A DNA stretch of 39,797 nt from Methylotenera sp. RIFCSPLOWO2_02_FULL_45_14 (GTDB lineage Bacteria; Pseudomonadota; Gammaproteobacteria; Burkholderiales; Methylophilaceae): positions 19,290 through 59,086 of the forward strand of contig MHBU01000013.1 in assembly GCA_001803395.1 (NCBI GenBank), in the 5' to 3' direction. The translations under genes and the position numbers were made by a program. Shown piece by piece: positions 26,654 to 33,882 of the stretch. The notes under the pieces are model-generated. The model made no database searches. It was not told the origin of the DNA and saw nothing but the letters and a program-made list of their open reading frames with translations. Each line of letters begins with the position of its first letter. Position 1 is the stretch's first letter.

Positions 26654-28555
26654 TTGATTCAGTTTAAACAACTCACACTCACACGCGGTTCAAAAGTCCT
26701 CATTCAGGACGCATCCTTGCAGCTACACCCTGGACATAAAGTAGGTTTAACGGGTGCTAACGGCGCGGGTAAGTCATCCCTGTTTGCCTTGTTGCGTGGT
26801 GAGCTGCATCCTGAAAAAGGCGATTTAGAAATGCCTGCAGGTTGGGTGGTGGCACACGTGGCGCAAGAAACACCCGCTTTAGCCATGCCCGCTATCGAGT
26901 TTGTATTAGATGGCGATGCTGAGCTACGTGAAATTGAGGCTGAGTTGGTGTCGGCTGAAACTAACCATCAAGGCGAATTGATTGCTGAATTGCATCAGCG
27001 ACTCACTGATATTGAGGGTTATAGTGCTAAAGCGCGCGCGGCTGAGTTATTAAGCGGCTTGGGTTTTAGCCAAGCCAATTTACAACAAGCCGTTTCTACG
27101 TTCTCTGGCGGTTGGCGCGTGCGCTTAAATTTAGCCCGTGCGCTAATGTGCCGTTCTGACTTGTTGTTGCTGGATGAACCGACTAATCACCTGGATTTAG
27201 ATGCGGTTATTTGGCTAGAGGGCTGGTTGCAAAGCTATCGCGGTACGCTACTATTGATTTCGCACGATAGAGATTTTCTGGATGCGATTGTGAACCATAT
27301 CGCCCATATTGAGCAACAAACCCTCACGCTTTACCGTGGTGGTTATTCTGATTTTGAGCGTCAACGCGCAGAAAAACTGGCCCTGCAACAAGCCATGTTT
27401 GAAAAACAGCAACGCAAAGTATCGCACCTGCAAAGTTATATCGACCGTTTTCGGGTGCAAGCCACCAAAGCGCGCCAAGCGCAAAGCCGCATTAAAGCAC
27501 TCGAACGCATGGAAATGATTTCTGCCGCCCATGTGGATTCACAATTCAGCTTTGAGTTTAGACCGCCAATTGCTGCACCTGACCCCCTGTTGGTGCTGGA
27601 TGGCATGAGCGTTGGTTACGGCGGTGTAGCGTTAATCAGCAACATTGAACTGACGATTCGGCCAGGTGAGCGCATTGGCTTATTGGGGAGGAACGGCGCA
27701 GGTAAAACTACGCTGATTAAATTGTTGGCGCATGAGTTAGAGCCGTTGTCTGGCAAGCGGGTAGAAGGCCGTGACCTCAACATTGGTTATTTTGCACAGC
27801 ATCAGTTAGAGCAGTTGCGCCCTGATGAATCGCCCTTACAGCACATGATGAAATTAGACCCACAAACACGTGAGCAGGAACATTTAAATTACTTAGGCGG
27901 TTTTGATTTTAAAGGCGAGATGGCAAGGTCGCCATGCGCGAACTTTTCAGGCGGTGAAAAATCACGTTTAGCGTTGGCTTTGTTAATTTGGACACGCCCT
28001 AATTTGTTATTACTGGATGAGCCAACTAACCACCTGGACTTGGAAATGCGCCATGCGCTCACGCTGGCCTTGCAAGATTTTGAAGGCGGTGTGATATTGG
28101 TATCACATGACAGAGCCTTATTACGCGCTAGTTGTGATGAATTTATCTTGGTGGCAGATGGCAAAGCCGAACCGTTTGATAGTGATTTAGAAGGCTATAG
28201 CAGGTGGTTAAATGAGCAACGTTTAAAAGAAAAACAAGCGACGCAATCGGTACTTGAAAAGCCTAACAAAAACGACCGTGCGCTTAATAAAGCAGAACGC
28301 CAGGCGAGAATTACAGAGCGTCGCCCGTTGCTAAAAGAGTTAGAGCTTATAGAGCGCCACATGGCGCAATGGCACGAGGCTAAAAAAGCCTGCGACGAAC
28401 GCTTAAATGATGGCGAGCTTTATACCGCAGCTGATAAAAGTGCATTGCAGCAATTACTAAAAACACAGGCTGAGTTTGCAGCAAAATTAGAAGCAGCTGA
28501 AGAGCGCTGGTTAACATTGCACGAGCTGTTAGAGGCAATACCAGTGCCAGACTAG
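26654..28555 (+). CDS. yheS: ABC-F ATPase, YheS type
   Basis: ABC-F proteins are soluble twin-ATPase proteins that act on the ribosome rather than in transport. The 633-aa length matches E. coli YheS (637 aa). The first domain has Walker A GANGAGKS (34-41), signature TFSGGWRVRL and Walker B LLLLDEPTNHLDLDA; the linker with RVQATKARQAQSRIKALERM is the P-site-tRNA-interaction motif region. The second domain has Walker A GRNGAGKT (345-352), signature FSGGEKSRL and a second LLLLDEPTNHLDLEM. A charged, coiled-coil-like C-terminal tail follows (about 535-633). The start is TTG at 26654 (MIQFKQLTLTRGSKVL), the family N-terminus; no ATG or clear Shine-Dalgarno is nearby. Confidence 0.93.
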   Translation: MIQFKQLTLTRGSKVLIQDASLQLHPGHKVGLTGANGAGKSSLFALLRGELHPEKGDLEMPAGWVVAHVAQETPALAMPAIEFVLDGDAELREIEAELVSAETNHQGELIAELHQRLTDIEGYSAKARAAELLSGLGFSQANLQQAVSTFSGGWRVRLNLARALMCRSDLLLLDEPTNHLDLDAVIWLEGWLQSYRGTLLLISHDRDFLDAIVNHIAHIEQQTLTLYRGGYSDFERQRAEKLALQQAMFEKQQRKVSHLQSYIDRFRVQATKARQAQSRIKALERMEMISAAHVDSQFSFEFRPPIAAPDPLLVLDGMSVGYGGVALISNIELTIRPGERIGLLGRNGAGKTTLIKLLAHELEPLSGKRVEGRDLNIGYFAQHQLEQLRPDESPLQHMMKLDPQTREQEHLNYLGGFDFKGEMARSPCANFSGGEKSRLALALLIWTRPNLLLLDEPTNHLDLEMRHALTLALQDFEGGVILVSHDRALLRASCDEFILVADGKAEPFDSDLEGYSRWLNEQRLKEKQATQSVLEKPNKNDRALNKAERQARITERRPLLKELELIERHMAQWHEAKKACDERLNDGELYTAADKSALQQLLKTQAEFAAKLEAAEERWLTLHELLEAIPVPD

Positions 28556-28558
28556 TAT

Positions 28559-28632
28559 CCCGTTCCCTGAGCTTGTCGAAGGGTGCGTGTGTTCCCTTCG
28601 ACAAGCTCAGGGAATGGGTACTCAGGGAACGG
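28559..28632. repeat. REP-like palindrome with GTCGAAGGG core
   Basis: Two 25-nt arms (28559-28583 and 28594-28618) are inverted copies matching at 24 of 25 positions around a 10-nt loop, each containing CCCTGAGCTTGTCGAAGGG. A third partial copy, CTCAGGGAACGG, follows at 28621-28632. It begins 3 nt after the ABC-F stop and could protect or end that transcript, although no T run follows. This core is a widespread dispersed bacterial repeat. Confidence 0.85.
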
Positions 28633-28694
28633 TAGATATTAAGTAATAGCAAACCAGGTAAACATTTTTTATTCAAGTTCAAAAATTAGGATTT

Positions 28695-29264
28695 ATGATG
28701 GAAACTCAATACTCACAACGCTTAAAACTCATGCATGCCTTATGTTTAGCATCAACTTTGCGTGATGATGAAGCAAAACCCAGCACCAATTTAGATGACT
28801 ACGACCCCTTAAACGCGGCGGATTATCTAAGTTGTTATGTGACGTTCAAAGCCATTCAAGCCGCTGATCGTTCACCTTTAGCCGAGCGTCGCGATAATTT
28901 TGATATGCTGAGCGTGTATCAAGCCTACGCAATGTTGGCCTATGCGTTTTTTACCTCGCCACTAGTGCAAGAAGGCGTAACGCCAGACTTTCAAACCGTG
29001 CAAATTACCATTGCAAAAACATTATTTGCAGGCTTGCCAGAGGCTGAGCTCATTGAAATTATTGAATCAGGCTTTAGTAAATTTCAACTGATCGCCGACA
29101 CAGACGCCGAGCATTGGACAGAGTTTAGAGAAAACTTGGATAAACTGGTGATTTCTTTTGTGATAGCAGGCACGGATGATGATAGCCCGTATGGCATAGA
29201 AGAAGTGCTGCCGATTTTTGGGCAATTGCTAAGCCAGTTGTGTGAGGCATTTGAGAGCGTTTAA
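28695..29264 (+). CDS. Uncharacterised soluble acidic protein
   Basis: I do not recognise a family for this 189-aa protein. It is acidic, has no signal peptide or membrane segment, and looks mainly helical (for example FDMLSVYQAYAMLAYAFFTS and EAELIEIIESGFSKFQLI), ending in a hydrophobic helix EVLPIFGQLLSQLCEAF. Aromatic and small residues are spaced as in a folded domain, and codon use resembles its neighbours, so it is very probably a real gene. Two ATG codons stand in tandem at 28695 and 28698, with TTAGGA upstream. It follows the REP-like palindrome and is not clearly in an operon. Confidence 0.75.
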   Translation: MMETQYSQRLKLMHALCLASTLRDDEAKPSTNLDDYDPLNAADYLSCYVTFKAIQAADRSPLAERRDNFDMLSVYQAYAMLAYAFFTSPLVQEGVTPDFQTVQITIAKTLFAGLPEAELIEIIESGFSKFQLIADTDAEHWTEFRENLDKLVISFVIAGTDDDSPYGIEEVLPIFGQLLSQLCEAFESV

Positions 29265-29293
29265 TTTTTAGGGTACCTTTAACCATAATCCTA

Positions 29294-29323
29294 GAAAAAG
29301 CAGTTGTCCGCTAAGGTTTTTTT
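29294..29323. terminator. Weak bidirectional terminator-like hairpin
   Basis: AGCAG-TTGT-CCGCT (29299-29312) is a 5-bp stem with one wobble. T runs lie on both sides: AAAAA at 29294-29298 serves the minus strand and seven T at 29317-29323 serve the plus strand. It sits between the convergent unknown gene and the glycine-zipper lipoprotein gene. The short stem keeps confidence low. Confidence 0.35.
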
Positions 29324-29330
29324 CACTAGC

Positions 29331-29867
29331 TCATTTTGGTGCGTCTGATGGAATTGGCAGCTTATATCCAGGCGGTGGCGGGGGTGGTGGATAATGTCTA
29401 TATCTGGGCGTATTGTAGGTTGGCTGCTGTTCAATGTGTCCTGATACCGGAACACGATGCCCTTTAGCATACATGCACTGGATATAGGCACCATCGTAGC
29501 GACGTTGAACCCCATATGAAGAGGCATTTGCTGCATCAATACCAATTAAACTGCCCATAAATAACCCGGTTGCAGCGCCAACACCAGCACCTTCGTCACC
29601 ACCTGTCGCCGCACCTATTGCAGCGCCAAGTACAGTACCCACAATAGCACTTCCGGCAAAACTGTCACTGGCTGCCCGATTGGCTGTTGTACCACCAACC
29701 TGTTCATGGGCAAACTGTCTGCATGAATGATCATCATGTCTGAACTGGTTAAAGTTCTTGTTCGATCCAGGCAAGGCCATTGTGCTAGGACCATTGGGAA
29801 CCGATGCACAAGCGGAAAGCAGCGATATGGCCGACACTATGGTAACTTTAAGTATGGATTTCATCAT
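29331..29867 (-). CDS. Glycine-zipper outer-membrane-type lipoprotein
   Basis: This 178-aa exported protein has a lipoprotein signal ending in LLSAC (lipobox; Cys at about 20). Its central glycine zipper is of the membrane-inserting kind (about 72-112; IVGTVLGAAIGAATGGDEGA and GVGAATGLFMGSLIG). The C-terminal tail is Pro/Tyr-rich with seven Pro in a row. Similar glycine-zipper lipoproteins occur across proteobacteria; function is unknown, with structural or stress roles often suggested. Two tandem ATG codons (29867 and 29864) follow AGGAG; the second has better spacing. It lies 12 nt downstream of the next entry, probably in one transcript. Confidence 0.82.
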   Translation of the reverse strand: MMKSILKVTIVSAISLLSACASVPNGPSTMALPGSNKNFNQFRHDDHSCRQFAHEQVGGTTANRAASDSFAGSAIVGTVLGAAIGAATGGDEGAGVGAATGLFMGSLIGIDAANASSYGVQRRYDGAYIQCMYAKGHRVPVSGHIEQQPTYNTPRYRHYPPPPPPPGYKLPIPSDAPK

Positions 29868-29879
29868 CTCTCTCCTGAT

Positions 29880-30251
29880 CTATGGCTGTGGAGGAGGCGT
29901 TGGTTCAACTTTTTGCCACCCATTAGGACATTTTTTAATATAGGGATAATAACCTTCAGGCTTATCGCAGTAGTACCAGTAATAATCTTCAGGTACCGCA
30001 GGTGCCTCTTGCTGTTCTATGTAAACCGGGGGTTGTGCTGGTACTGGAGGGTAATACGAGTAGGGGTAGTAAGGATAATAAGGGTAATAGGACTGTGGGT
30101 AAAGTGGATAAGCATAAGGTACACCAAAATATAATCCAACCCCCACATGCCCATGACCGCCATGACCACGCCCACGATCTGCAAGTGCGGTGCCACTGAT
30201 GGAAATCCCTATAAGCAACATAAGGCCACATAACAATTTCATATTTCTCAT
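29880..30251 (-). CDS. Secreted His/Gly- and Tyr/Pro-rich small protein
   Basis: This 123-aa exported protein has a signal peptide (about 1-25, GLMLLIGISISGTALA, cut before DRGRG). A His/Gly stretch (RGHGGHGHVGVG) and a strongly repetitive Tyr/Pro region (YPYYPYYPYSYYPP) follow. The compact C-terminal motif YYCDKPEGYYPYIKKCPNGW has two Cys and is seen in many otherwise different proteobacterial exported proteins. The His/Gly segment could bind metal; this is a guess. GGGAG precedes the ATG by 6 nt. It is the first gene of a two-gene unit with the glycine-zipper lipoprotein. Confidence 0.8.
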   Translation of the reverse strand: MRNMKLLCGLMLLIGISISGTALADRGRGHGGHGHVGVGLYFGVPYAYPLYPQSYYPYYPYYPYSYYPPVPAQPPVYIEQQEAPAVPEDYYWYYCDKPEGYYPYIKKCPNGWQKVEPTPPPQP

Positions 30252-30361
30252 GGTTTTCTCCCTACAGTTAATCTACTTTCGGTTACTACAAATTCGACAG
30301 CAATAAGGGCTCAGAGTTTTTTAATTTTGTATATATTTATAGTGTAAGCATTAAACAGTAA

Positions 30362-30751
30362 TTAGGTCGCTTCCAGGTAATACCATTTTTCATTGACGCG
30401 CATAAATTGGCTGATCTCATGCATTTTTTCAGCCTTGCTACCGATTTTATAGCGCGCTACAAACTCTACTTTTGCAGTAGTTTCGCCAGTAATCTCAGCA
30501 TGTTTTACTTGCAAGCCTAACCATTTAACCGGCGGTTCTTCAGCAAGGTTCAGTGCTGTCGGGCGAGTATCGGGGTGCCATGTTGTTAGCAGATAACTTT
30601 CTAGCTCCAATACATAAGCGGTGTAGCGCGAACGCATCAATGCTTCGGCAGCCGGTGCTGGTACGCCTTGGTGATAGGGCCCGCAGCAAGCTGCGTAAGG
30701 TTTGCCGCTTTCACATGGGCAGTGCTCTAAAGTTGGTTTAGGCGATTTCAC
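30362..30751 (-). CDS. YchJ-family protein with SEC-C-type zinc motif
   Basis: This 129-aa protein of the YchJ/UPF0225 type has an N-terminal SEC-C zinc motif, [20 protein letters not shown] (about 10-29), followed by an NTF2-like domain ([45 protein letters not shown]). The zinc ligands are CPC...CC. The function of the family is unknown. The GTG start at 30751 overlaps the end of prfC by 14 nt, so it is probably translated from the prfC transcript. The length agrees with family members that have one SEC-C copy. Confidence 0.88.
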   Translation of the reverse strand: MKSPKPTLEHCPCESGKPYAACCGPYHQGVPAPAAEALMRSRYTAYVLELESYLLTTWHPDTRPTALNLAEEPPVKWLGLQVKHAEITGETTAKVEFVARYKIGSKAEKMHEISQFMRVNEKWYYLEAT

Positions 30752-32309
30752 GCGTTTCTAAAAATTCTATCTCTGGGTAGCGTTCTTGTGCCAATTGCAG
30801 GTTAACGCGGTTAGGCGCTAAGTAAACATATTCATCCGCGCTATCGAGTGCCACGTTAAAGCCGTATTTATCGGCAATGGCTTTAAGGTCAGCATCTTTA
30901 CCGCGTAGCCAGCGTGCGGTGTAACAGTCGTAAGGTTCAAACACCATATCCACGCTGTATTCATGCTCTAAACGGTGTGCGACGACTTCAAATTGCAGCA
31001 TACCTACCGCGCCTAAAATCAGGTCGTTTGAAAGCAGTGGGCGGAATAATTGCGCTGCACCTTCTTCTGCCAGCTGTTTCAGGCCGATTTGCAATTGCTT
31101 CATTTTCATTGGGTTTTTAATGCGCGCACGGCGGAAAAACTCAGGGGCAAATGATGGAATGCCTGTGAATTTTAGTGCTTCGCCTTCGCTGAAGGTGTCG
31201 CCAACTTTAATCGTACCGTGGTTCGGGATGCCGATAATGTCGCCGGAATACGCTTCATCCATGGTGGTGCGATCTTGCGCCATAAAAGTAATGGCGTTGT
31301 TCACCGCCATTAGCTTGCCCGTGCTTACTTGTTTAATCTTCATGCCGCGTTCAAAACGGCCAGAACATACGCGCAAAAACGCAATGCGGTCGCGGTGTTT
31401 TGGGTCCATATTGGCTTGAATTTTAAACACAAAGCCTGAAAACTTAGGTTCATCTGGTGCAATTAAGCGGCTTGCCGTATTGCGTGCGAGCGGGGCAGGA
31501 GATAAGTCCACCACCGCATCCAGCAAAGACTGCACGCCAAAGTTGTTAATAGCCGAGCCAAAATACACCGGGGTTTGTTTGCCGTTTAAATAACGCACTT
31601 TATCAAAAGTGTGTGATGCACCGCGCACCAGCTCAATGTCTATGCGTAACTCATCCGCCACGTGACCCAGTAATTCATCCAGACGCGGATTGTCCAAGCC
31701 CTGAATGATTTCTGAAGTGCCTTTTTCAGCACGCGGATCAAAAAACGAAATAGTATCGGTATAGAGGTTATAAACCCCACGGAAGCTTTTGCCCATGCCA
31801 ATCGGCCACGTCATCGGCGCGCATTCCATGCCTAACGTAGTTTCAATTTCATCCAGCAACTCAATGGGTGGGCGGCTTTCGCGGTCTAGTTTATTGATAA
31901 ACGTGATAATCGGCGTATCGCGCATGCGGCATACGTTGAGCAGTTTGATGGTTTGCGCCTCTACGCCATTCACCGCATCAATCACCATCACGGCAGAATC
32001 CACTGCGGTTAGCGTGCGATAAGTATCTTCAGAAAAGTCATCATGGCCGGGGGTATCCAGCAGGTTAATCATGTGCTCACGGTATGGAAACTGCATGACG
32101 GAAGACGTAACAGAAATACCACGTTGCTTCTCAAGCTCCATCCAGTCTGACGTGGCATGGCGCGAGGCTTTACGGCCACGTACTTCACCCGCGACTTGAA
32201 TAGCGCCACCAAACCATAACAGCTTTTCAGTGAGCGTGGTTTTACCCGCATCGGGGTGCGAAATAATGGCAAAGGTACGGCGACGGGTGATTTCTTCTTG
32301 CAGAGACAT
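30738..32309 (-). CDS. prfC: Peptide chain release factor 3
   Basis: RF3 is a GTPase that recycles RF1 and RF2 from the ribosome after termination. The 523-aa length matches E. coli (529 aa). The GTPase motifs are present: G1 [15 protein letters not shown] (18-32), the switch region with [10 protein letters not shown]3 [14 protein letters not shown] and G4 NKLDRE. Domain II and III segments [19 protein letters not shown] and the C-terminal [20 protein letters not shown] are typical of RF3 rather than EF-G. The ATG at 32309 is preceded on the minus strand by a 200-nt gap with a strong hairpin. Confidence 0.97.
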   Translation of the reverse strand: MSLQEEITRRRTFAIISHPDAGKTTLTEKLLWFGGAIQVAGEVRGRKASRHATSDWMELEKQRGISVTSSVMQFPYREHMINLLDTPGHDDFSEDTYRTLTAVDSAVMVIDAVNGVEAQTIKLLNVCRMRDTPIITFINKLDRESRPPIELLDEIETTLGMECAPMTWPIGMGKSFRGVYNLYTDTISFFDPRAEKGTSEIIQGLDNPRLDELLGHVADELRIDIELVRGASHTFDKVRYLNGKQTPVYFGSAINNFGVQSLLDAVVDLSPAPLARNTASRLIAPDEPKFSGFVFKIQANMDPKHRDRIAFLRVCSGRFERGMKIKQVSTGKLMAVNNAITFMAQDRTTMDEAYSGDIIGIPNHGTIKVGDTFSEGEALKFTGIPSFAPEFFRRARIKNPMKMKQLQIGLKQLAEEGAAQLFRPLLSNDLILGAVGMLQFEVVAHRLEHEYSVDMVFEPYDCYTARWLRGKDADLKAIADKYGFNVALDSADEYVYLAPNRVNLQLAQERYPEIEFLETREIA

Positions 32310-32400
32310 GTGCGGTAGATATTAAGGTAAAACGCCATTTTACCTTAAATGGGTAGCTCTAGTCGAACGACTGAGTGACAGACTAAGCTATCAAACCAGG

Positions 32401-32455
32401 AAAAATAGTTGTCCACGAAATGTTATAAGCAGGCATTTCGTGGACAACAGCTGTT
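32401..32455. terminator. Perfect 15-bp hairpin terminator (E3), GTCCACG repeat core
   Basis: GTTGTCCACGAAATG (32408-32422) and CATTTCGTGGACAAC (32434-32448) pair perfectly around an 11-nt loop. On the minus strand TATTTTT follows at once (32407-32401), giving a good terminator after the small membrane-protein gene. On the plus strand a T run follows 7 nt later. The arm shares GTCCACGAAA with elements E1 and E2. Confidence 0.75.
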
Positions 32456-32516
32456 TTTAAGATCAACCAATGATGGTAATGACAAGGTGGGTAAATATAT
32501 CACCACTGCGCTCTTA

Positions 32517-32678
32517 TTATTTTCGATGCCGCATGGCGATGCCAATTAACTCAATGGTTATTCCCAGCACTACCAGTACCGCGCCAGCCCATGCCTCGGT
32601 TGCTAAAAATATCAGTGCTGCGCCAACCAACACCAGCAGCACTGATAAAAATCGCCTGGCAGATTTATTTTTTAACAT
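32517..32678 (-). CDS. 53-aa double-spanning membrane protein
   Basis: A small gene with a clean start and stop encodes 53 residues. A Lys/Arg-rich head (MLKNKSARRF) leads into helix 1, LSVLLVLVGAALIFLAT (11-27), the loop EAWAG, helix 2, VLVVLGITIELIGIAM (about 34-49), and a basic end (RHRK). This pattern suggests a two-helix inner-membrane hairpin with both ends in the cytoplasm. It begins 8 nt after the stop of the BCAM0308-family gene and is followed by a strong terminator, so it looks like the last gene of that unit. The function is unknown; a partner role with the upstream gene is a guess. Confidence 0.72.
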   Translation of the reverse strand: MLKNKSARRFLSVLLVLVGAALIFLATEAWAGAVLVVLGITIELIGIAMRHRK

Positions 32679-32686
32679 GAAAAGAC

Positions 32687-33187
32687 CTAACGATGCCAGT
32701 GAACACGTACTGAACTTTCACCTGAAATATGATCCACTTTTAAATCGCCTTGATAAGCATGGCGCACAGCCTCACCAATACCGCGAGCAAGATGAGTGTC
32801 TGTTGTCGTCACCAGCATTGCACCATCCTTATTCTCTAGGGCTATAATACGTTTGAGCGGGTGTTCAGTGCGTTCGTGATCTGCGTGGTTTTGGATTAAG
32901 CGTCGGATGTCTTCGCTGTGGGTATTAAAAAATGGCCCATCCAAGGTGACAAAACCAGCCGGAAAATTGTCGTTGATACGATGGCAAGCGGGGCAGGCTT
33001 CGCGGTCTGCGCTGGCAGGGGCTTCGCTCCATTGCCAGCGCCCTGCATGGTACACGGCACCGCACTGCGGGCAGACGGTTGGCTCCGATAATTTACCTTT
33101 AGCCTTGTAGGCATCGACATCTTGTTCAAATAGTGGGCGATCATGGCTTACAGTTTGACCGCCTGATGGTTTTTTATTGATACTCAT
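32687..33187 (-). CDS. BCAM0308-family protein with paired CxxC motifs
   Basis: This 166-aa soluble protein carries two zinc-knuckle-like pairs in a ribbon arrangement: CPQCGAVYHAGRWQW (about 42) and CPACHRINDNFPAGFVTLDG (about 70). The C-terminal part has HADHERTEHPLKRI and repeated acidic and basic stretches (ATTTDTHLARGIGEAVRHAY-like). The family takes its name from B. cenocepacia BCAM0308 in the low-oxygen-activated locus; its role is unknown. The two neighbouring genes (CBS protein, small membrane protein) and the cluster as a whole fit an anaerobic or stress role. A REP-like element separates it from the CBS gene. Confidence 0.78.
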   Translation of the reverse strand: MSINKKPSGGQTVSHDRPLFEQDVDAYKAKGKLSEPTVCPQCGAVYHAGRWQWSEAPASADREACPACHRINDNFPAGFVTLDGPFFNTHSEDIRRLIQNHADHERTEHPLKRIIALENKDGAMLVTTTDTHLARGIGEAVRHAYQGDLKVDHISGESSVRVHWHR

Positions 33188-33222
33188 GGTATAAATCCTT
33201 TCGTTTTGGTTTTAATTTATCT

Positions 33223-33364
33223 CAGATTTTCCATTAGCCAAACCCCCGTTCGCCCTGAGCCCGTCGAAGGGCTATTTTCATGGTTCGACAAGGCTCTCCT
33301 GAGCAAAGTCGAAGGGCTCACCACGAACGGTTTTTTGTATCATTTTCACCTAATGGAAAATCTG
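33223..33364. repeat. Nested palindromic REP element with 15-bp flanking inverted repeat
   Basis: The outer arms CAGATTTTCCATTAG (33223-33237) and CTAATGGAAAATCTG (33350-33364) are a perfect 15-bp inverted repeat. They enclose a REP-like unit (33246-33330), bounded by CCGTTCG and CGAACGG, with an inner palindrome of GCCCTGAG...GTCGAAGGGC type and a second TTCGAC/GTCGAA hairpin (33284-33313). A six-T run follows (33331-33336). It fills the gap between the CBS and BCAM0308-family genes. Another GTCGAAGGG-core element lies at 28559. Confidence 0.78.
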
Positions 33365-33385
33365 GGTTTATTCGCATCGCATGCA

Positions 33386-33835
33386 TTAAGGCCGTTTATT
33401 GGTTTCATTTTTCTGTTCACGACTTATCAATTTAGTCAGTGCACCAAACTCTTTTGCCAGTAATAACAATAAATCGTCCAGCGTAACAATGCCAAGCAAT
33501 CCATCACTGCTATCAACAACCGGCAGTCGTCGGATTCCCTTGGTTGTCATGAGTTGAATGGCCTCAAAAATACCCGCGCTTTCTTTGATAACGGTGATAT
33601 TAGCGGCCATAATGTCACCCGTGGTAATGACCCTGCAATCAAGCTCTGTTGCCACTAGCTCTATGACTATGTCACGGTCGGTGACCACACCCACAGGCAC
33701 TGATTTTCCTTTGTGGTCTTCAATCACAACGACATCGCCTACATGATACTGGCGCATGAGCGTGGCCGCATGCAGCACAGTTGAGTCACGCCGCACAGTG
33801 ATTACTTCACGATTACAAATTGCTCCGATTGTCAT
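33386..33835 (-). CDS. Two-CBS-domain protein
   Basis: This 149-aa cytoplasmic protein is made almost entirely of a CBS pair, the ligand-sensing module that binds adenosyl nucleotides. CBS 1 is about 1-60 (ITVRRDSTVLHAATLMRQYH, VGVVTDRDIVIEL), CBS 2 about 70-130 (ITVIKESAGIFEAIQLMTTK, IRRLPVVDSSDGLLGIVTLD). No enzyme domain is attached, so it likely acts as an energy-state sensor or partner protein. It lies 47 nt downstream of the methyltransferase gene, in the UspA-nitroreductase neighbourhood where such proteins are common. Confidence 0.9.
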   Translation of the reverse strand: MTIGAICNREVITVRRDSTVLHAATLMRQYHVGDVVVIEDHKGKSVPVGVVTDRDIVIELVATELDCRVITTGDIMAANITVIKESAGIFEAIQLMTTKGIRRLPVVDSSDGLLGIVTLDDLLLLLAKEFGALTKLISREQKNETNKRP

Positions 33836-33882
33836 GATTATTTCCTTTTCTAGTTATTGCGTTAATAAACTTCAAAGTACTT

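Noticed and set aside
28559-28632. Possible CRISPR repeats here and at 33223, 36450 and 38938
   Set aside because: The repeats are inverted pairs with short loops, not regularly spaced direct repeats with unique spacers, and no cas genes are present.
29727-30134. Open frame of 135 codons on the plus strand across the two exported-protein genes
   Set aside because: It spans both genes antisense and is Ile/Arg/Val-rich low complexity, produced by the Tyr/Pro repeats on the other strand.
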